64,000 nucleotides of DNA from Parietaria judaica (GCA_954871525.1 OX940867.1:12563343-12627342), one strand, 5' to 3'. Positions 35,897 through 48,094 are shown, counted from the first letter of the stretch. Translations and numbers: made by a program. The notes: generated from the sequence alone by a model not told the origin.

Positions 35897-36116
35897 GTCA
35901 ACATGTGCGGCGAAATGATATTTGTGTACACTCTTCCGCCGATTTTGTGGTAAAACTACCCTTTCTTTTCACGCCAAAGAAAACGGCGCACTACAGAAGT
36001 AAAAAATAAATTACTTTCACGTAAATTCTAATCTTATTTTATTTTCTAAACAAAAAATAACCGTAAGAACTTTAAATTTGGTACGGGCGTAAAAATAAAA
36101 GCCGGGCAAAAAAGGA

Positions 36117-36235
36117 GGGGTGCAACACGAGGACTTCCCAGGAGGTCACCCATCCTAGTACTACACTCGCCCAAGCACGCTTAACTTCGGAGTTCTGATG
36201 GGATCCGGTGCATTAGTGCTTGTATGATCGCACCC
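36117..36235 (-). rRNA. 5S rRNA gene, unit 107
   Basis: A71T, C15A (family E). Confidence 0.97.
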
Positions 36236-36455
36236 GTCAACATGTGCGGCGAAATAATATTTGTGTACGCTCTTCCGCCGATTTTGTGGTAAAACTACCC
36301 TTTCTTTTCACGCCAAAGAAAACGGCGCACTACAGAAGTAAAAAATAAACTATTTTCACGTAAATTCTAATCATATTTTATTTTCTAAACAAAAAATAAC
36401 CGTAAGAACTTTAAATTTGGTACGGGCGTAAAAATAAAATCCGGGCAAAAAAGGA

Positions 36456-36574
36456 GGGGTGCAACACGAGGACTTCCCAGGAGGTCACCCATCCTAGTAC
36501 TACTCTCGCCCAAGAACGCTTAACTTCGGAGTTCTGATGGGATCCGGTGCATTAGTGCTGGTATGATCGAACCC
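36456..36574 (-). rRNA. 5S rRNA gene, unit 108
   Basis: G60T, G5T (family K); its promoter is an empty paralogue of the retrotransposon target. Confidence 0.97.
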
Positions 36575-36598
36575 GTCAACATGTGCGGCGAAATGATA

Positions 36599-36603
36599 TT
36601 TGT
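36599..36603. other. Empty paralogous target site, unit 108
   Basis: Single TTTGT at the same offset (25-29 nt upstream of +1) in a K-type unit (G60T+G5T) whose next unit is C117G, exactly the context of the occupied site at unit 155. It shows the pre-insertion sequence. Confidence 0.85.
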
Positions 36604-36794
36604 GTACACTCTTCCGCCGATTTTGTGGTAAAACTACCCTTTCTTTTCACGCCAAAGAAAACGGCGCACTACAGAAGTAAAAAATAAATTACTTTCACGT
36701 AAATTCTAATCTTATTTTATTTTCTAAACAAAAAATAACCGTAAGAACTTTAAATTTGGTACGGGCGTAAAAATAAAATCCGGGCAAAAAAGGA

Positions 36795-36913
36795 GGCGTG
36801 CAACACGAGGACTTCCCAGGAGGTCACCCATCCTAGTACTACTCTCGCCCAAGCACGCTTAACTTCGGAGTTCTGATGGGATCCGGTGCATTAGTGCTGG
36901 TATGATCGCACCC
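36795..36913 (-). rRNA. 5S rRNA gene, unit 109
   Basis: C117G. Confidence 0.97.
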
Positions 36914-37133
36914 GTCAACATGTGCGGCGAAATAATATTTGTGTACGCTCTTCCGCCGATTTTGTGGTAAAACTACCCTTTCTTTTCACGCCAAAGAAAA
37001 CGGCGCACTACAGAAGTAAAAAATAAACTATTTTCACGTAAATTCTAATCATATTTTATTTTCTAAACAAAAAATAACCGTAAGAACTTTAAATTTGGTA
37101 CGGGCGTAAAAATAAAATCCGGGCAAAAAAAGA

Positions 37134-37252
37134 GGGGTGCAACACCAGGACTTCCCAGGAGATCACCCATCCTAGTACTACTCTCGCCCAAGCACGCTTA
37201 ACTTCGGAGTTCAGATGGGATCCGATGCATTAGAGCTGGTATGATCGAACCC
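37134..37252 (-). rRNA. 5S rRNA gene, unit 110
   Basis: Family G with C91T, plus private A40T. Confidence 0.97.
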
Positions 37253-37472
37253 GTCAACATGTGCGGCGAAATGATATTTGTGTACACTCTTCCGCCGATT
37301 TTGTGGTAAAACTACCCTTTCTTTTCACGCCAAAGAAAACGGCGCACTACAGAAGTAAAAAATAAATTACTTTCACGTAAATTCTAATCTTATTTTATTT
37401 TCTAAACAAAAAATAACCGTAAGAACTTTAAATTTGGTACGGGCGTAAAAATAAAAGCCGGGCAAAAAAGGA

Positions 37473-37591
37473 GGGGTGCAACACGAGGACTTCCCAGGAG
37501 GTCACCCATCCTAGTACTACACTCGCCCAAGCACGCTTAACTTCGGAGTTCTGATGGGATCCGGTGCATTAGTGCTTGTATGATCGCACCC
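37473..37591 (-). rRNA. 5S rRNA gene, unit 111
   Basis: Family E. Confidence 0.97.
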
Positions 37592-37811
37592 GTCAACATG
37601 TGCGGCGAAATAATATTTGTGTACGCTCTTCCGCCGATTTTGTGGTAAAACTACCCTTTCTTTTCACGCCAAAGAAAACGGCGCACTACAGAAGTAAAAA
37701 ATAAACTATTTTCACGTAAATTCTAATCATATTTTATTTTCTAAACAAAAAATAACCGTAAGAACTTTAAATTTGGTACGGGCGTAAAAATAAAATCCGG
37801 GCAAAAAAGGA

Positions 37812-37930
37812 GGGGTGCAACACGAGGACTTCCCAGGAGGTCACCCATCCTAGTACTACTCTCGCCCAAGAACGCTTAACTTCGGAGTTCTGATGGGATC
37901 CGGTGCATTAGTGCTGGTATGATCGAACCC
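37812..37930 (-). rRNA. 5S rRNA gene, unit 112
   Basis: Family K (G60T, G5T); empty paralogous target upstream. Confidence 0.97.
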
Positions 37931-37954
37931 GTCAACATGTGCGGCGAAATGATA

Positions 37955-37959
37955 TTTGT
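37955..37959. other. Empty paralogous target site, unit 112
   Basis: Single TTTGT in the K unit of copy A of the 16-unit duplication, with the same flanking family order as the occupied site (G with C91T, E, K, then L, H). Confidence 0.85.
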
Positions 37960-38150
37960 GTACACTCTTCCGCCGATTTTGTGGTAAAACTACCCTTTCT
38001 TTTCACGCCAAAGAAAACGGCGCACTACAGAAGTAAAAAATAAATTACTTTCACGTAAATTCTAATCTTATTTTATTTTCTAAACAAAAAATAACCGTAA
38101 GAACTTTAAATTTGGTACGGGCGTAAAAATAAAATCCGGGCAAAAAAGGA

Positions 38151-38269
38151 GGCGTGCAACACGAGGACTTCCCAGGAGGTCACCCATCCTAGTACTACTC
38201 TCGCCCAAGCACGCTTAACTTCGGAGTTCTGATGGGATCCGGTGCATTAGTGCTGGTATGATCGCACCC
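38151..38269 (-). rRNA. 5S rRNA gene, unit 113
   Basis: C117G. Confidence 0.97.
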
Positions 38270-38489
38270 GTCAACATGTGCGGCGAAATAATATTTGTGT
38301 ACGCTCTTCCGCCGATTTTGTGGTAAAACTACCCTTTCTTTTCACGCCAAAGAAAACGGCGCACTACAGAAGTAAAAAATAAACTATTTTCACGTAAATT
38401 CTAATCATATTTTATTTTCTAAACAAAAAATAACCGTAAGAACTTTAAATTTGGTACGGGCGTAAAAATAAAATCCGGGCAAAAAAGGA

Positions 38490-38608
38490 GGGGTGCAACA
38501 CGAGGACTTCCCAGGAGGACACCCATCCTAGTACTACTCTCGCCCAAGCACGCTTAACTTCGGAGTTCTGATGGGATCCGGTGCATTAGTGCTGGTATGA
38601 TCGCACCC
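38490..38608 (-). rRNA. 5S rRNA gene, unit 114
   Basis: A90T. Confidence 0.97.
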
Positions 38609-38828
38609 GTCAACATGTGCGGCGAAATAATATTTGTGTACGCTCTTCCGCCGATTTTGTGGTAAAACTACCCTTTCTTTTCACGCCAAAGAAAACGGCG
38701 CACTACAGAAGTAAAAAATAAACTATTTTCACGTAAATTCTAATCATATTTTATTTTCTAAACAAAAAATAACCGTAAGAACTTTAAATTTGGTACGGGC
38801 GTAAAAATAAAATCCGGGCAAAAAAGGA

Positions 38829-38947
38829 GGGGTGCAACACGAGGACTTCCCAGGAGGTCACCCATCCTAGTACTACTCTCGCCCAAGCACGCTTAACTTC
38901 GGAGTTCTGATGGGATCCGGTGCATTAGTGCTGGTATGATCGCACCC
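38829..38947 (-). rRNA. 5S rRNA gene, unit 115
   Basis: Consensus. Confidence 0.97.
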
Positions 38948-39167
38948 GTCAACATGTGCGGCGAAATGATATTTGTGTACACTCTTCCGCCGAATTTGTG
39001 GTAAAACTACCATTTTCTTTTCACGCCAAAGAAAACGGCGCACTACAGAAGTAAAAATAAATTACTTTCACGTAAATTCTAATCTTATTTTATTTTCTAA
39101 ACAAAAAATAACCGTAAGAACTTTAAATTTGGTACGGGCGTAAAAATAAAATCCTGGCAAAAAAGGA

Positions 39168-39286
39168 GGGGTGCAACACGAGGACTTCCCAGGAGGTCAC
39201 CCATCCTAGTACTACTCTCGCCCAAGCACGCTTAACTTCGGAGTTCTGATGGGATCCGGTGCATTAGTGCTGGTATGATCGCACCC
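39168..39286 (-). rRNA. 5S rRNA gene, unit 116
   Basis: Consensus. Confidence 0.97.
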
Positions 39287-39505
39287 GTCAACATGTGCGG
39301 CGAAATGATATTAGTGTACACTCTTCCGCCGATTTTGTGGTAAAACTACCCTTTCTTTTCACGCCAAAGAAAACGGCGCACTACAAAAGTAAAAAATAAA
39401 TTACTTTCACGTAAATTCTAATCTTATTTTATTTTCTAAAAAAAAATAACCGTAAGAACTTTAAATTTTGTACGGGCGTAAAAATAAAATCCGGGCAAAA
39501 AAGGA

Positions 39506-39624
39506 GGGGTGCAACACAAGGACTTCCCAGGAGGTCACCCATCCTAGTACTACTCTCGCCCGAGCACGCTTAACTTCGGAGTTCTGATGGGATCCCGTGC
39601 ATTAGTGCTGGTATGATCGCACCC
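39506..39624 (-). rRNA. 5S rRNA gene, unit 117
   Basis: Family F. Confidence 0.97.
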
Positions 39625-39844
39625 GTCAACATGTGCGGCGAAATGATATTTGTGTACACTCTTCCGCCGATTTTGTGGTAAAACTACCCTTTCTTTTCAC
39701 GCCAAAGAAAACGGCGCACTACAGAAGTAAAAAATAAACTATTTTCACGTAAATTCTAATCATATTTTATTTTCTAAACAAAAAATAACCGTAAGAACTT
39801 TAAATTTGGTACGGGCGTAAAAATAAAATCCGGGCAAAAAAAGA

Positions 39845-39963
39845 GGGGTGCAACACCAGGACTTCCCAGGAGGTCACCCATCCTAGTACTACTCTCGCCC
39901 AAGCACGCTTAACTTCGGAGTTCTGATGGGATCCGATGCATTAGAGCTGGTATGATCGAACCC
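39845..39963 (-). rRNA. 5S rRNA gene, unit 118
   Basis: Family G. Confidence 0.97.
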
Positions 39964-40183
39964 GTCAACATGTGCGGCGAAATGATATTTGTGTACACTC
40001 TTCCGCCGATTTTGTGGTAAAACTACCCTTTCTTTTCACGCCAAAGAAAACGGCGCACTACAGAAGTAAAAAATAAATTACTTTCACGTAAATTCTAATC
40101 TTATTTTATTTTCTAAACAAAAAATAACCGTAAGAACTTTAAATTTGGTACGGGCGTAAAAATAAAAGCCGGGCAAAAAAGGA

Positions 40184-40302
40184 GGGGTGCAACACGAGGA
40201 CTTCCCAGGAGGTCACCCATCCTAGTACTACTCTCGCCCAAGCACGCTTAACTTCGGAGTTCTGATGGGATCCGGTGCATTAGTGCTGGTATGATCGCAC
40301 CC
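40184..40302 (-). rRNA. 5S rRNA gene, unit 119
   Basis: Consensus. Confidence 0.97.
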
Positions 40303-40522
40303 GTCAACATGTGCGGCGAAATGATATTTGTGTACACTCTTCCGCCGAATTTGTGGTAAAACTACCATTTTCTTTTCACGCCAAAGAAAACGGCGCACTA
40401 CAGAAGTAAAAATAAATTACTTTCACGTAAATTCTAATCTTATTTTATTTTCTAAACAAAAAATAACCGTAAGAACTTTAAATTTGGTACGGGCGTAAAA
40501 ATAAAATCCTGGCAAAAAAGGA

Positions 40523-40641
40523 GGGGTGCAACACGAGGACTTCCCAGGAGGTCACCCATCCTAGTACTACTCTCGCCCAAGCACGCTTAACTTCGGAGTT
40601 CTGATGGGATCCGGTGCATTAGTGCTGGTATGATCGCACCC
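40523..40641 (-). rRNA. 5S rRNA gene, unit 120
   Basis: Consensus. Confidence 0.97.
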
Positions 40642-40860
40642 GTCAACATGTGCGGCGAAATGATATTTGTGTACACTTTTCCGCCGATTTTGTGGTAAAA
40701 CTACCCTTTCTTTTCACGCCAAAGAAAACGGCGCACTACAAAAGTAAAAAATAAATTACTTTCACGTAAATTCTAATCTTATTTTATTTTCTAAAAAAAA
40801 ATAACCGTAAGAACTTTAAATTTTGTACGGGCGTAAAAATAAAATCCGGGCAAAAAAGGA

Positions 40861-40979
40861 TGGGTGCAACACAAGGACTTCCCAGGAGGTCACCCATCCT
40901 AGTACTACTCTCGCCCGAGCACGCTTAACTTCGGAGTTCTGATGGGATCCCGTGCATTAGTGCTGGTATGATCGCACCC
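40861..40979 (-). rRNA. 5S rRNA gene, unit 121
   Basis: Family F with C119A. Confidence 0.97.
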
Positions 40980-41199
40980 GTCAACTTGTGCGGCGAAATG
41001 ATATTTGTGTACACTCTTCCGCCGATTTTGTGGTAAAACTACCCTTTCTTTTCACGCCAAAGAAAACGGCGCACTACAGAAGTAAAAAATAAACTATTTT
41101 CACGTAAATTCTAATCATATTTTATTTTCTAAACAAAAAATAACCGTAAGAACTTTAAATTTGGTACGGGCGTAAAAATAAAATCCGGGCAAAAAAAGA

Positions 41200-41318
41200 G
41201 GGGTGCAACACCAGGACTTCCCAGGAGGTCACCCATCCTAGTACTACTCTCGCCCAAGCACGCTTAACTTCGGAGTTCTGATGGGATCCGATGCATTAGA
41301 GCTGGTATGATCGAACCC
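41200..41318 (-). rRNA. 5S rRNA gene, unit 122
   Basis: Family G. Confidence 0.97.
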
Positions 41319-41538
41319 GTCAACATGTGCGGCGAAATGATATTTGTGTACACTCTTCCGCCGATTTTGTGGTAAAACTACCCTTTCTTTTCACGCCAAA
41401 GAAAACGGCGCACTACAGAAGTAAAAAATAAATTACTTTCACGTAAATTCTAATCTTATTTTATTTTCTAAACAAAAAATAACCGTAAGAACTTTAAATT
41501 TGGTACGGGCGTAAAAATAAAAGCCGGGCAAAAAAGGA

Positions 41539-41657
41539 GGGGTGCAACACGAGGACTTCCCAGGAGGTCACCCATCCTAGTACTACTCTCGCCCAAGCAC
41601 GCTTAACTTCGGAGTTCTGATGGGATCCGGTGCATTAGTGCTGGTATGATCGCACCC
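41539..41657 (-). rRNA. 5S rRNA gene, unit 123
   Basis: Consensus. Confidence 0.97.
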
Positions 41658-41877
41658 GTCAACATGTGCGGCGAAATGATATTTGTGTACACTCTTCCGC
41701 CGAATTTGTGGTAAAACTACCATTTTCTTTTCACGCCAAAGAAAACGGCGCACTACAGAAGTAAAAATAAATTACTTTCACGTAAATTCTAATCTTATTT
41801 TATTTTCTAAACAAAAAATAACCGTAAGAACTTTAAATTTGGTACGGGCGTAAAAATAAAATCCTGGCAAAAAAGGA

Positions 41878-41996
41878 GGGGTGCAACACGAGGACTTCCC
41901 AGGAGGTCACCCATCCTAGTACTACTCTCGCCCAAGCACGCTTAACTTCGGAGTTCTGATGGGATCCGGTGCATTAGTGCTGGTATGATCGCACCC
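41878..41996 (-). rRNA. 5S rRNA gene, unit 124
   Basis: Consensus. Confidence 0.97.
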
Positions 41997-42215
41997 GTCA
42001 ACATGTGCGGCGAAATGATATTTGTGTACACTTTTCCGCCGATTTTGTGGTAAAACTACCCTTTCTTTTCACGCCAAAGAAAACGGCGCACTACAAAAGT
42101 AAAAAATAAATTACTTTCACGTAAATTCTAATCTTATTTTATTTTCTAAAAAAAAATAACCGTAAGAACTTTAAATTTTGTACGGGCGTAAAAATAAAAT
42201 CCGGGCAAAAAAGGA

Positions 42216-42334
42216 TGGGTGCAACACAAGGACTTCCCAGGAGGTCACCCATCCTAGTACTACTCTCGCCCGAGCACGCTTAACTTCGGAGTTCTGATGG
42301 GATCCCGTGCATTAGTGCTGGTATGATCGCACCC
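42216..42334 (-). rRNA. 5S rRNA gene, unit 125
   Basis: Family F with C119A. Confidence 0.97.
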
Positions 42335-42554
42335 GTCAACTTGTGCGGCGAAATGATATTTGTGTACACTCTTCCGCCGATTTTGTGGTAAAACTACCCT
42401 TTCTTTTCACGCCAAAGAAAACGGCGCACTACAGAAGTAAAAAATAAACTATTTTCACGTAAATTCTAATCATATTTTATTTTCTAAACAAAAAATAACC
42501 GTAAGAACTTTAAATTTGGTACGGGCGTAAAAATAAAATCCGGGCAAAAAAAGA

Positions 42555-42673
42555 GGGGTGCAACACCAGGACTTCCCAGGAGATCACCCATCCTAGTACT
42601 ACTCTCGCCCAAGCACGCTTAACTTCGGAGTTCTGATGGGATCCGATGCATTAGAGCTGGTATGATCGAACCC
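42555..42673 (-). rRNA. 5S rRNA gene, unit 126
   Basis: Family G with C91T; partner of unit 110. Confidence 0.97.
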
Positions 42674-42893
42674 GTCAACATGTGCGGCGAAATGATATTT
42701 GTGTACACTCTTCCGCCGATTTTGTGGTAAAACTACCCTTTCTTTTCACGCCAAAGAAAACGGCGCACTACAGAAGTAAAAAATAAATTACTTTCACGTA
42801 AATTCTAATCTTATTTTATTTTCTAAACAAAAAATAACCGTAAGAACTTTAAATTTGGTACGGGCGTAAAAATAAAAGCCGGGCAAAAAAGGA

Positions 42894-43012
42894 GGGGTGC
42901 AACACGAGGACTTCCCAGGAGGTCACCCATCCTAGTACTACACTCGCCCAAGCACGCTTAACTTCGGAGTTCTGATGGGATCCGGTGCATTAGTGCTTGT
43001 ATGATCGCACCC
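42894..43012 (-). rRNA. 5S rRNA gene, unit 127
   Basis: Family E. Confidence 0.97.
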
Positions 43013-43232
43013 GTCAACATGTGCGGCGAAATAATATTTGTGTACGCTCTTCCGCCGATTTTGTGGTAAAACTACCCTTTCTTTTCACGCCAAAGAAAAC
43101 GGCGCACTACAGAAGTAAAAAATAAACTATTTTCACGTAAATTCTAATCATATTTTATTTTCTAAACAAAAAATAACCGTAAGAACTTTAAATTTGGTAC
43201 GGGCGTAAAAATAAAATCCGGGCAAAAAAGGA

Positions 43233-43351
43233 GGGGTGCAACACGAGGACTTCCCAGGAGGTCACCCATCCTAGTACTACTCTCGCCCAAGAACGCTTAA
43301 CTTCGGAGTTCTGATGGGATCCGGTGCATTAGTGCTGGTATGATCGAACCC
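43233..43351 (-). rRNA. 5S rRNA gene, unit 128
   Basis: Family K (G60T, G5T); empty paralogous target upstream. Confidence 0.97.
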
Positions 43352-43375
43352 GTCAACATGTGCGGCGAAATGATA

Positions 43376-43380
43376 TTTGT
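43376..43380. other. Empty paralogous target site, unit 128
   Basis: Single TTTGT in the K unit of copy B of the 16-unit duplication. Reading straight through here restores the spacer that is split between 52527 and 54146. Confidence 0.85.
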
Positions 43381-43571
43381 GTACACTCTTCCGCCGATTT
43401 TGTGGTAAAACTACCCTTTCTTTTCACGCCAAAGAAAACGGCGCACTACAGAAGTAAAAAATAAATTACTTTCACGTAAATTCTAATCTTATTTTATTTT
43501 CTAAACAAAAAATAACCGTAAGAACTTTAAATTTGGTACGGGCGTAAAAATAAAATCCGGGCAAAAAAGGA

Positions 43572-43690
43572 GGCGTGCAACACGAGGACTTCCCAGGAGG
43601 TCACCCATCCTAGTACTACTCTCGCCCAAGCACGCTTAACTTCGGAGTTCTGATGGGATCCGGTGCATTAGTGCTGGTATGATCGCACCC
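43572..43690 (-). rRNA. 5S rRNA gene, unit 129
   Basis: C117G. Confidence 0.97.
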
Positions 43691-43910
43691 GTCAACATGT
43701 GCGGCGAAATAATATTTGTGTACGCTCTTCCGCCGATTTTGTGGTAAAACTACCCTTTCTTTTCACGCCAAAGAAAACGGCGCACTACAGAAGTAAAAAA
43801 TAAACTATTTTCACGTAAATTCTAATCATATTTTATTTTCTAAACAAAAAATAACCGTAAGAACTTTAAATTTGGTACGGGCGTAAAAATAAAATCCGGG
43901 CAAAAAAGGA

Positions 43911-44029
43911 GGGGTGCAACACGAGGACTTCCCAGGAGGACACCCATCCTAGTACTACTCTCGCCCAAGCACGCTTAACTTCGGAGTTCTGATGGGATCC
44001 GGTGCATTAGTGCTGGTATGATCGCACCC
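43911..44029 (-). rRNA. 5S rRNA gene, unit 130
   Basis: A90T. Confidence 0.97.
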
Positions 44030-44249
44030 GTCAACATGTGCGGCGAAATAATATTTGTGTACGCTCTTCCGCCGATTTTGTGGTAAAACTACCCTTTCTT
44101 TTCACGCCAAAGAAAACGGCGCACTACAGAAGTAAAAAATAAACTATTTTCACGTAAATTCTAATCATATTTTATTTTCTAAACAAAAAATAACCGTAAA
44201 AACTTTAAATTTGGTACGGGCGTAAAAATAAAATCCGGGCAAAAAAGGA

Positions 44250-44368
44250 GGGGTGCAACACGAGGACTTCCCAGGAGGTCACCCATCCTAGTACTACTCT
44301 CGCCCAAGCACGCTTAACTTCGGAGTTCTGATGGGATCCGGTGTATTAGTGCTGGTATGATCGCACCC
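44250..44368 (-). rRNA. 5S rRNA gene, unit 131
   Basis: G25A, private to this copy. Confidence 0.97.
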
Positions 44369-44588
44369 GTCAACATGTGCGGCGAAATGATATTTGTGTA
44401 CACTCTTCCGCCGAATTTGTGGTAAAACTACCATTTTCTTTTCACGCCAAAGAAAACGGCGCACTACAGAAGTAAAAATAAATTACTTTCACGTAAATTC
44501 TAATCTTATTTTATTTTCTAAACAAAAAATAACCGTAAGAACTTTAAATTTGGTACGGGCGTAAAAATAAAATCCTGGCAAAAAAGGA

Positions 44589-44707
44589 GGGGTGCAACAC
44601 GAGGACTTCCCAGGAGGTCACCCATCCTAGTACTACTCTCGCCCAAGCACGCTTAACTTCGGAGTTCTGATGGGATCCGGTGCATTAGTGCTGGTATGAT
44701 CGCACCC
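44589..44707 (-). rRNA. 5S rRNA gene, unit 132
   Basis: Consensus. Confidence 0.97.
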
Positions 44708-44926
44708 GTCAACATGTGCGGCGAAATGATATTTGTGTACACTCTTCCGCCGATTTTGTGGTAAAACTACCCTTTCTTTTCACGCCAAAGAAAACGGCGC
44801 ACTACAAAAGTAAAAAATAAATTACTTTCACGTAAATTCTAATCTTATTTTATTTTCTAAAAAAAAATAACCGTAAGAACTTTAAATTTTGTACGGGCGT
44901 AAAAATAAAATCCGGGCAAAAAAGGA

Positions 44927-45045
44927 GGGGTGCAACACAAGGACTTCACAGGAGGTCACCCATCCTAGTACTACTCTCGCCCGAGCACGCTTAACTTCGG
45001 AGTTCTGATGGGATCCCGTGCATTAGTGCTGGTATGATCGCACCC
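44927..45045 (-). rRNA. 5S rRNA gene, unit 133
   Basis: Family F, plus private G98T. Confidence 0.97.
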
Positions 45046-45265
45046 GTCAACATGTGCGGCGAAATGATATTTGTGTACACTCTTCCGCCGATTTTGTGGT
45101 AAAACTACCCTTTCTTTTCACGCCAAAGAAAACGGCGCACTACAGAAGTAAAAAATAAACTATTTTCACGTAAATTCTAATCATATTTTATTTTCTAAAC
45201 AAAAAATAACCGTAAGAACTTTAAATTTGGTACGGGCGTAAAAATAAAATCCGGGCAAAAAAAGA

Positions 45266-45384
45266 GGGGTGCAACACCAGGACTTCCCAGGAGGTCACCC
45301 ATCCTAGTACTACTCTCGCCCAAGCACGCTTAACTTCGGAGTTCTGATGGGATCCGATGCATTAGAGCTGGTATGATCGAACCC
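45266..45384 (-). rRNA. 5S rRNA gene, unit 134
   Basis: Family G. Confidence 0.97.
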
Positions 45385-45604
45385 GTCAACATGTGCGGCG
45401 AAATGATATTTGTGTACACTCTTCCGCCGATTTTGTGGTAAAACTACCCTTTCTTTTCACGCCAAAGAAAACGGCGCACTACAGAAGTAAAAAATAAATT
45501 ACTTTCACGTAAATTCTAATCTTATTTTATTTTCTAAACAAAAAATAACCGTAAGAACTTTAAATTTGGTACGGGCGTAAAAATAAAAGCCGGGCAAAAA
45601 AGGA

Positions 45605-45723
45605 GGGGTGCAACACGAGGACTTCCCAGGAGGTCACCCATCCTAGTACTACTCTCGCCCAAGCACGCTTAACTTCGGAGTTCTGATGGGATCCGGTGCA
45701 TTAGTGCTGGTATGATCGCACCC
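45605..45723 (-). rRNA. 5S rRNA gene, unit 135
   Basis: Consensus. Confidence 0.97.
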
Positions 45724-45943
45724 GTCAACATGTGCGGCGAAATGATATTTGTGTACACTCTTCCGCCGAATTTGTGGTAAAACTACCATTTTCTTTTCAC
45801 GCCAAAGAAAACGGCGCACTACAGAAGTAAAAATAAATTACTTTCACGTAAATTCTAATCTTATTTTATTTTCTAAACAAAAAATAACCGTAAGAACTTT
45901 AAATTTGGTACGGGCGTAAAAATAAAATCCTGGCAAAAAAGGA

Positions 45944-46062
45944 GGGGTGCAACACGAGGACTTCCCAGGAGGTCACCCATCCTAGTACTACTCTCGCCCA
46001 AGCACGCTTAACTTCGGAGTTCTGATGGGATCCGGTGCATTAGTGCTGGTATGATCGCACCC
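45944..46062 (-). rRNA. 5S rRNA gene, unit 136
   Basis: Consensus. Confidence 0.97.
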
Positions 46063-46281
46063 GTCAACATGTGCGGCGAAATGATATTTGTGTACACTCT
46101 TCCGCCGATTTTGTGGTAAAACTACCCTTTCTTTTCACGCCAAAGAAAACGGCGCACTACAAAAGTAAAAAATAAATTACTTTCACGTAAATTCTAATCT
46201 TATTTTATTTTCTAAAAAAAAATAACCGTAAGAACTTTAAATTTTGTACGGGCGTAAAAATAAAATCCGGGCAAAAAAGGA

Positions 46282-46400
46282 TGGGTGCAACACAAGGACT
46301 TCCCAGGAGGTCACCCATCCTAGTACTACTCTCGCCCGAGCACGCTTAACTTCGGAGTTCTGATGGGATCCCGTGCATTAGTGCTGGTATGATCGCACCC
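46282..46400 (-). rRNA. 5S rRNA gene, unit 137
   Basis: Family F with C119A. Confidence 0.97.
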
Positions 46401-46620
46401 GTCAACATGTGCGGCGAAATGATATTTGTGTACACTCTTCCGCCGATTTTGTGGTAAAACTACCCTTTCTTTTCACGCCAAAGAAAACGGCGCACTACAG
46501 AAGTAAAAAATAAACTATTTTCACGTAAATTCTAATCATATTTTATTTTCTAAACAAAAAATAACCGTAAGAACTTTAAATTTGGTACGGGCGTAAAAAT
46601 AAAATCCGGGCAAAAAAAGA

Positions 46621-46739
46621 GGGGTGCAACACCAGGACTTCCCAGGAGGTCACCCATCCTAGTACTACTCTCGCCCAAGCACGCTTAACTTCGGAGTTCT
46701 GATGGGATCCGATGCATTAGAGCTGGTATGATCGAACCC
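46621..46739 (-). rRNA. 5S rRNA gene, unit 138
   Basis: Family G. Confidence 0.97.
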
Positions 46740-46959
46740 GTCAACATGTGCGGCGAAATGATATTTGTGTACACTCTTCCGCCGATTTTGTGGTAAAACT
46801 ACCCTTTCTTTTCACGCCAAAGAAAACGGCGCACTACAGAAGTAAAAAATAAATTACTTTCACGTAAATTCTAATCTTATTTTATTTTCTAAACAAAAAA
46901 TAACCGTAAGAACTTTAAATTTGGTACGGGCGTAAAAATAAAAGCCGGGCAAAAAAGGA

Positions 46960-47078
46960 GGGGTGCAACACCAGGACTTCCCAGGAGGTCACCCATCCTA
47001 GTACTACTCTCGCCCAAGCACGCTTAACTTCGGAGTTCTGATGGGATCCGGTGCATTAGTGCTGGTATGATCGCACCC
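46960..47078 (-). rRNA. 5S rRNA gene, unit 139
   Basis: C107G only: a family G mark on an otherwise consensus gene, which suggests gene conversion from unit 138. Confidence 0.97.
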
Positions 47079-47298
47079 GTCAACATGTGCGGCGAAATGA
47101 TATTTGTGTACACTCTTCCGCCGAATTTGTGGTAAAACTACCATTTTCTTTTCACGCCAAAGAAAACGGCGCACTACAGAAGTAAAAATAAATTACTTTC
47201 ACGTAAATTCTAATCTTATTTTATTTTCTAAACAAAAAATAACCGTAAGAACTTTAAATTTGGTACGGGCGTAAAAATAAAATCCTGGCAAAAAAGGA

Positions 47299-47417
47299 GG
47301 GGTGCAACACGAGGACTTCCCAGGAGGTCACCCATCCTAGTACTACTCTCGCCCAAGCACGCTTAACTTCGGAGTTCTGATGGGATCCGGTGCATTAGTG
47401 CTGGTATGATCGCACCC
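47299..47417 (-). rRNA. 5S rRNA gene, unit 140
   Basis: Consensus. Confidence 0.97.
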
Positions 47418-47636
47418 GTCAACATGTGCGGCGAAATGATATTTGTGTACACTCTTCCGCCGATTTTGTGGTAAAACTACCCTTTCTTTTCACGCCAAAG
47501 AAAACGGCGCACTACAAAAGTAAAAAATAAATTACTTTCACGTAAATTCTAATCTTATTTTATTTTCTAAAAAAAAATAACCGTAAGAACTTTAAATTTT
47601 GTACGGGCGTAAAAATAAAATCCGGGCAAAAAAGGA

Positions 47637-47755
47637 TGGGTGCAACACAAGGACTTCCCAGGAGGTCACCCATCCTAGTACTACTCTCGCCCGAGCACGC
47701 TTAACTTCGGAGTTCTGATGGGATCCCGTGCATTAGTGCTGGTATGATCGCACCC
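47637..47755 (-). rRNA. 5S rRNA gene, unit 141
   Basis: Family F with C119A. Confidence 0.97.
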
Positions 47756-47975
47756 GTCAACATGTGCGGCGAAATGATATTTGTGTACACTCTTCCGCCG
47801 ATTTTGTGGTAAAACTACCCTTTCTTTTCACGCCAAAGAAAACGGCGCACTACAGAAGTAAAAAATAAAATAATTTCACGTAAATTCTAATCATATTTTA
47901 TTTTCTAAACAAAAAATAACCGTAAGAACTTTAAATTTGGTACGGGCGTAAAAATAAAATCCGGGCAAAAAAAGA

Positions 47976-48094
47976 GGGGTGCAACACCAGGACTTCCCAG
48001 GAGGTCACCCATCCTAGTACTACTCTCGCCCAAGCACGCTTAACTTCGGAGTTCTGATGGGATCCGGTGCATTAGAGCTGGTATGATCGAACCC
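47976..48094 (-). rRNA. 5S rRNA gene, unit 142
   Basis: C107G, A19T, G5T: family G that has lost C28T. Confidence 0.97.

Larger units (their letters stand above)
36914..42334 (-). repeat. 16-unit segmental duplication, copy A (units 110-125)
   Basis: 5,421 bp. Order: G(C91T), E, K, L, H, two consensus units, then F-G-x-y, F-G-x-y and F. It is matched unit by unit by 42335-47755. It contains an uninterrupted paralogue of the retrotransposon target at 37955-37959. Confidence 0.9.
42335..47755 (-). repeat. 16-unit segmental duplication, copy B (units 126-141)
   Basis: 5,421 bp, the same length as copy A, with a few private changes (G25A in unit 131, G98T in unit 133, C107G in unit 139) while copy A has A40T in unit 110. 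It contains a second uninterrupted paralogue of the target at 43376-43380. Confidence 0.9.

Noticed and set aside
36914..47755. Treating the 5,421-bp duplication as an assembly artefact
   Set aside because: Private substitutions distinguish the two copies (for example A40T in unit 110; G25A in unit 131; G98T in unit 133). Raw reads would still be needed to settle it.
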